Source: Diphasiastrum complanatum (taxonomy: Eukaryota > Streptophyta > Lycopodiopsida > Lycopodiales > Lycopodiaceae). From it: a DNA stretch of 64,000 bases. Below the pieces are notes generated by a model. That model was given only the letters and a program-made list of their open reading frames with translations, was not told the DNA's origin and searched no databases. The DNA lies in contig MU832640.1 of NCBI GenBank assembly GCA_029204225.1, positions 1 through 64,000 on the forward strand, written 5' to 3'. Positions 63,436 through 64,000 of the stretch are shown piece after piece. The number at the start of each line of letters is the position of its first letter. Within the stretch, counting starts at the first letter, position 1. The translations under genes were made by a program, and so were the position numbers.

Positions 63436-64000
63436 TACCTAAGGTTACCATGCATTTTGAACGATTTAAGTGAAAACTTTTCATCAATCTTGAGCTAGAA
63501 ATTGTCAAGATCCATTTTCCTAGCTATCTTGTTTAATTTTGGATCAAAAGAGATCAATAGGGCATTGATTGGGTCTGACCTGGTACTGTACGGAATCAGG
63601 TGCTCAGACACGTGTGAGGAACATCCGATTTCAGATTGAGAATTCTCTCTCATGCTTGATCCATTTATCTTGCTTGATAGCTTGTTTTGAAGCTAATTTT
63701 TTGTCTAGTTTATGTTGCAATCAGTTTCATTGCATTTGGTTGAGCCAATCAGAAGTTATAAGCTTTTGAAGAGGGTTAGGTAGGGCACCTAGACCTGGTT
63801 GGAGACATTTGGTTTGGTCAAGAGATTGCTTGTTAGATCTCTGTTCACAGTTGTATGGTTACCAATCTCATCTATAAGTGATCTAGACATTGTTTTGAGA
63901 TCATAGCCAATTTGTTTCATGCAACATCATTGAGTTTGAGTCAAATTTGGTTACTTAGTGTATTTCACACGTGCTAAGAGTAAATGATCCTAACTTTGTC
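63436..64000 (+). mobile_element. Untranslated leader of the last element (cut by window end)
   Basis: No gag is reached. The leader layout (a GTACTGTACGG-type word and an ACACGTGTGAGG motif near 63580-63620) parallels the leader of the nested element (GTACTGTCCACATGTGTGGG near 54050). Confidence 0.65.

Overview
This is nuclear DNA of a land plant with a large, repeat-rich genome. Two intron-rich plastid-type genes lie in the first 38.4 kb. The rest is mostly decayed LTR retrotransposons, small hAT-like DNA elements and very long (CT)n tracts. The long introns filled with retroelements suggest a fern or gymnosperm, but the sequence alone does not fix the species.

Layout. 76-9760 (+): 3' part of a plastid, cyanobacterial-like ribose-5-phosphate isomerase gene in seven visible exons; its 5' end lies outside the window. 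9761-12480: 3' flank with no gene recognised. 12480-20870: mosaic of decayed Ty1/Copia elements in both orientations. 20870-22556: tandem repeats and the PRS upstream region. 22557-38391 (+): a complete 11-exon organellar prolyl-tRNA synthetase gene (predicted 553 aa). Its introns hold a minus-strand Copia relic, two hAT-like elements and SSRs. 38392-51850: flank, Ty3/Gypsy and Copia relics, an LTR fragment and an unidentified minus-strand ORF. 51850-59654: a Copia element split in its protease by a younger 4557-bp LTR element (701-bp LTRs, AATTA target duplication). 59640-61040: deleted minus-strand Gypsy. 61165-62640: Copia fragment. 62785-end: 5' LTR, primer-binding site and leader of an element that leaves the window.

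The host genes are unlinked in pathway: pentose-phosphate/Calvin cycle sugar isomerisation and organellar translation. Both keep open frames and family motifs across every reconstructed splice junction, so they look functional. The most unusual host-gene feature is that three of the sixteen introns appear to use a GC donor. None of the retroelement coding regions looks fully intact. All calls were made by eye from the sequence; no database search or alignment program was run.
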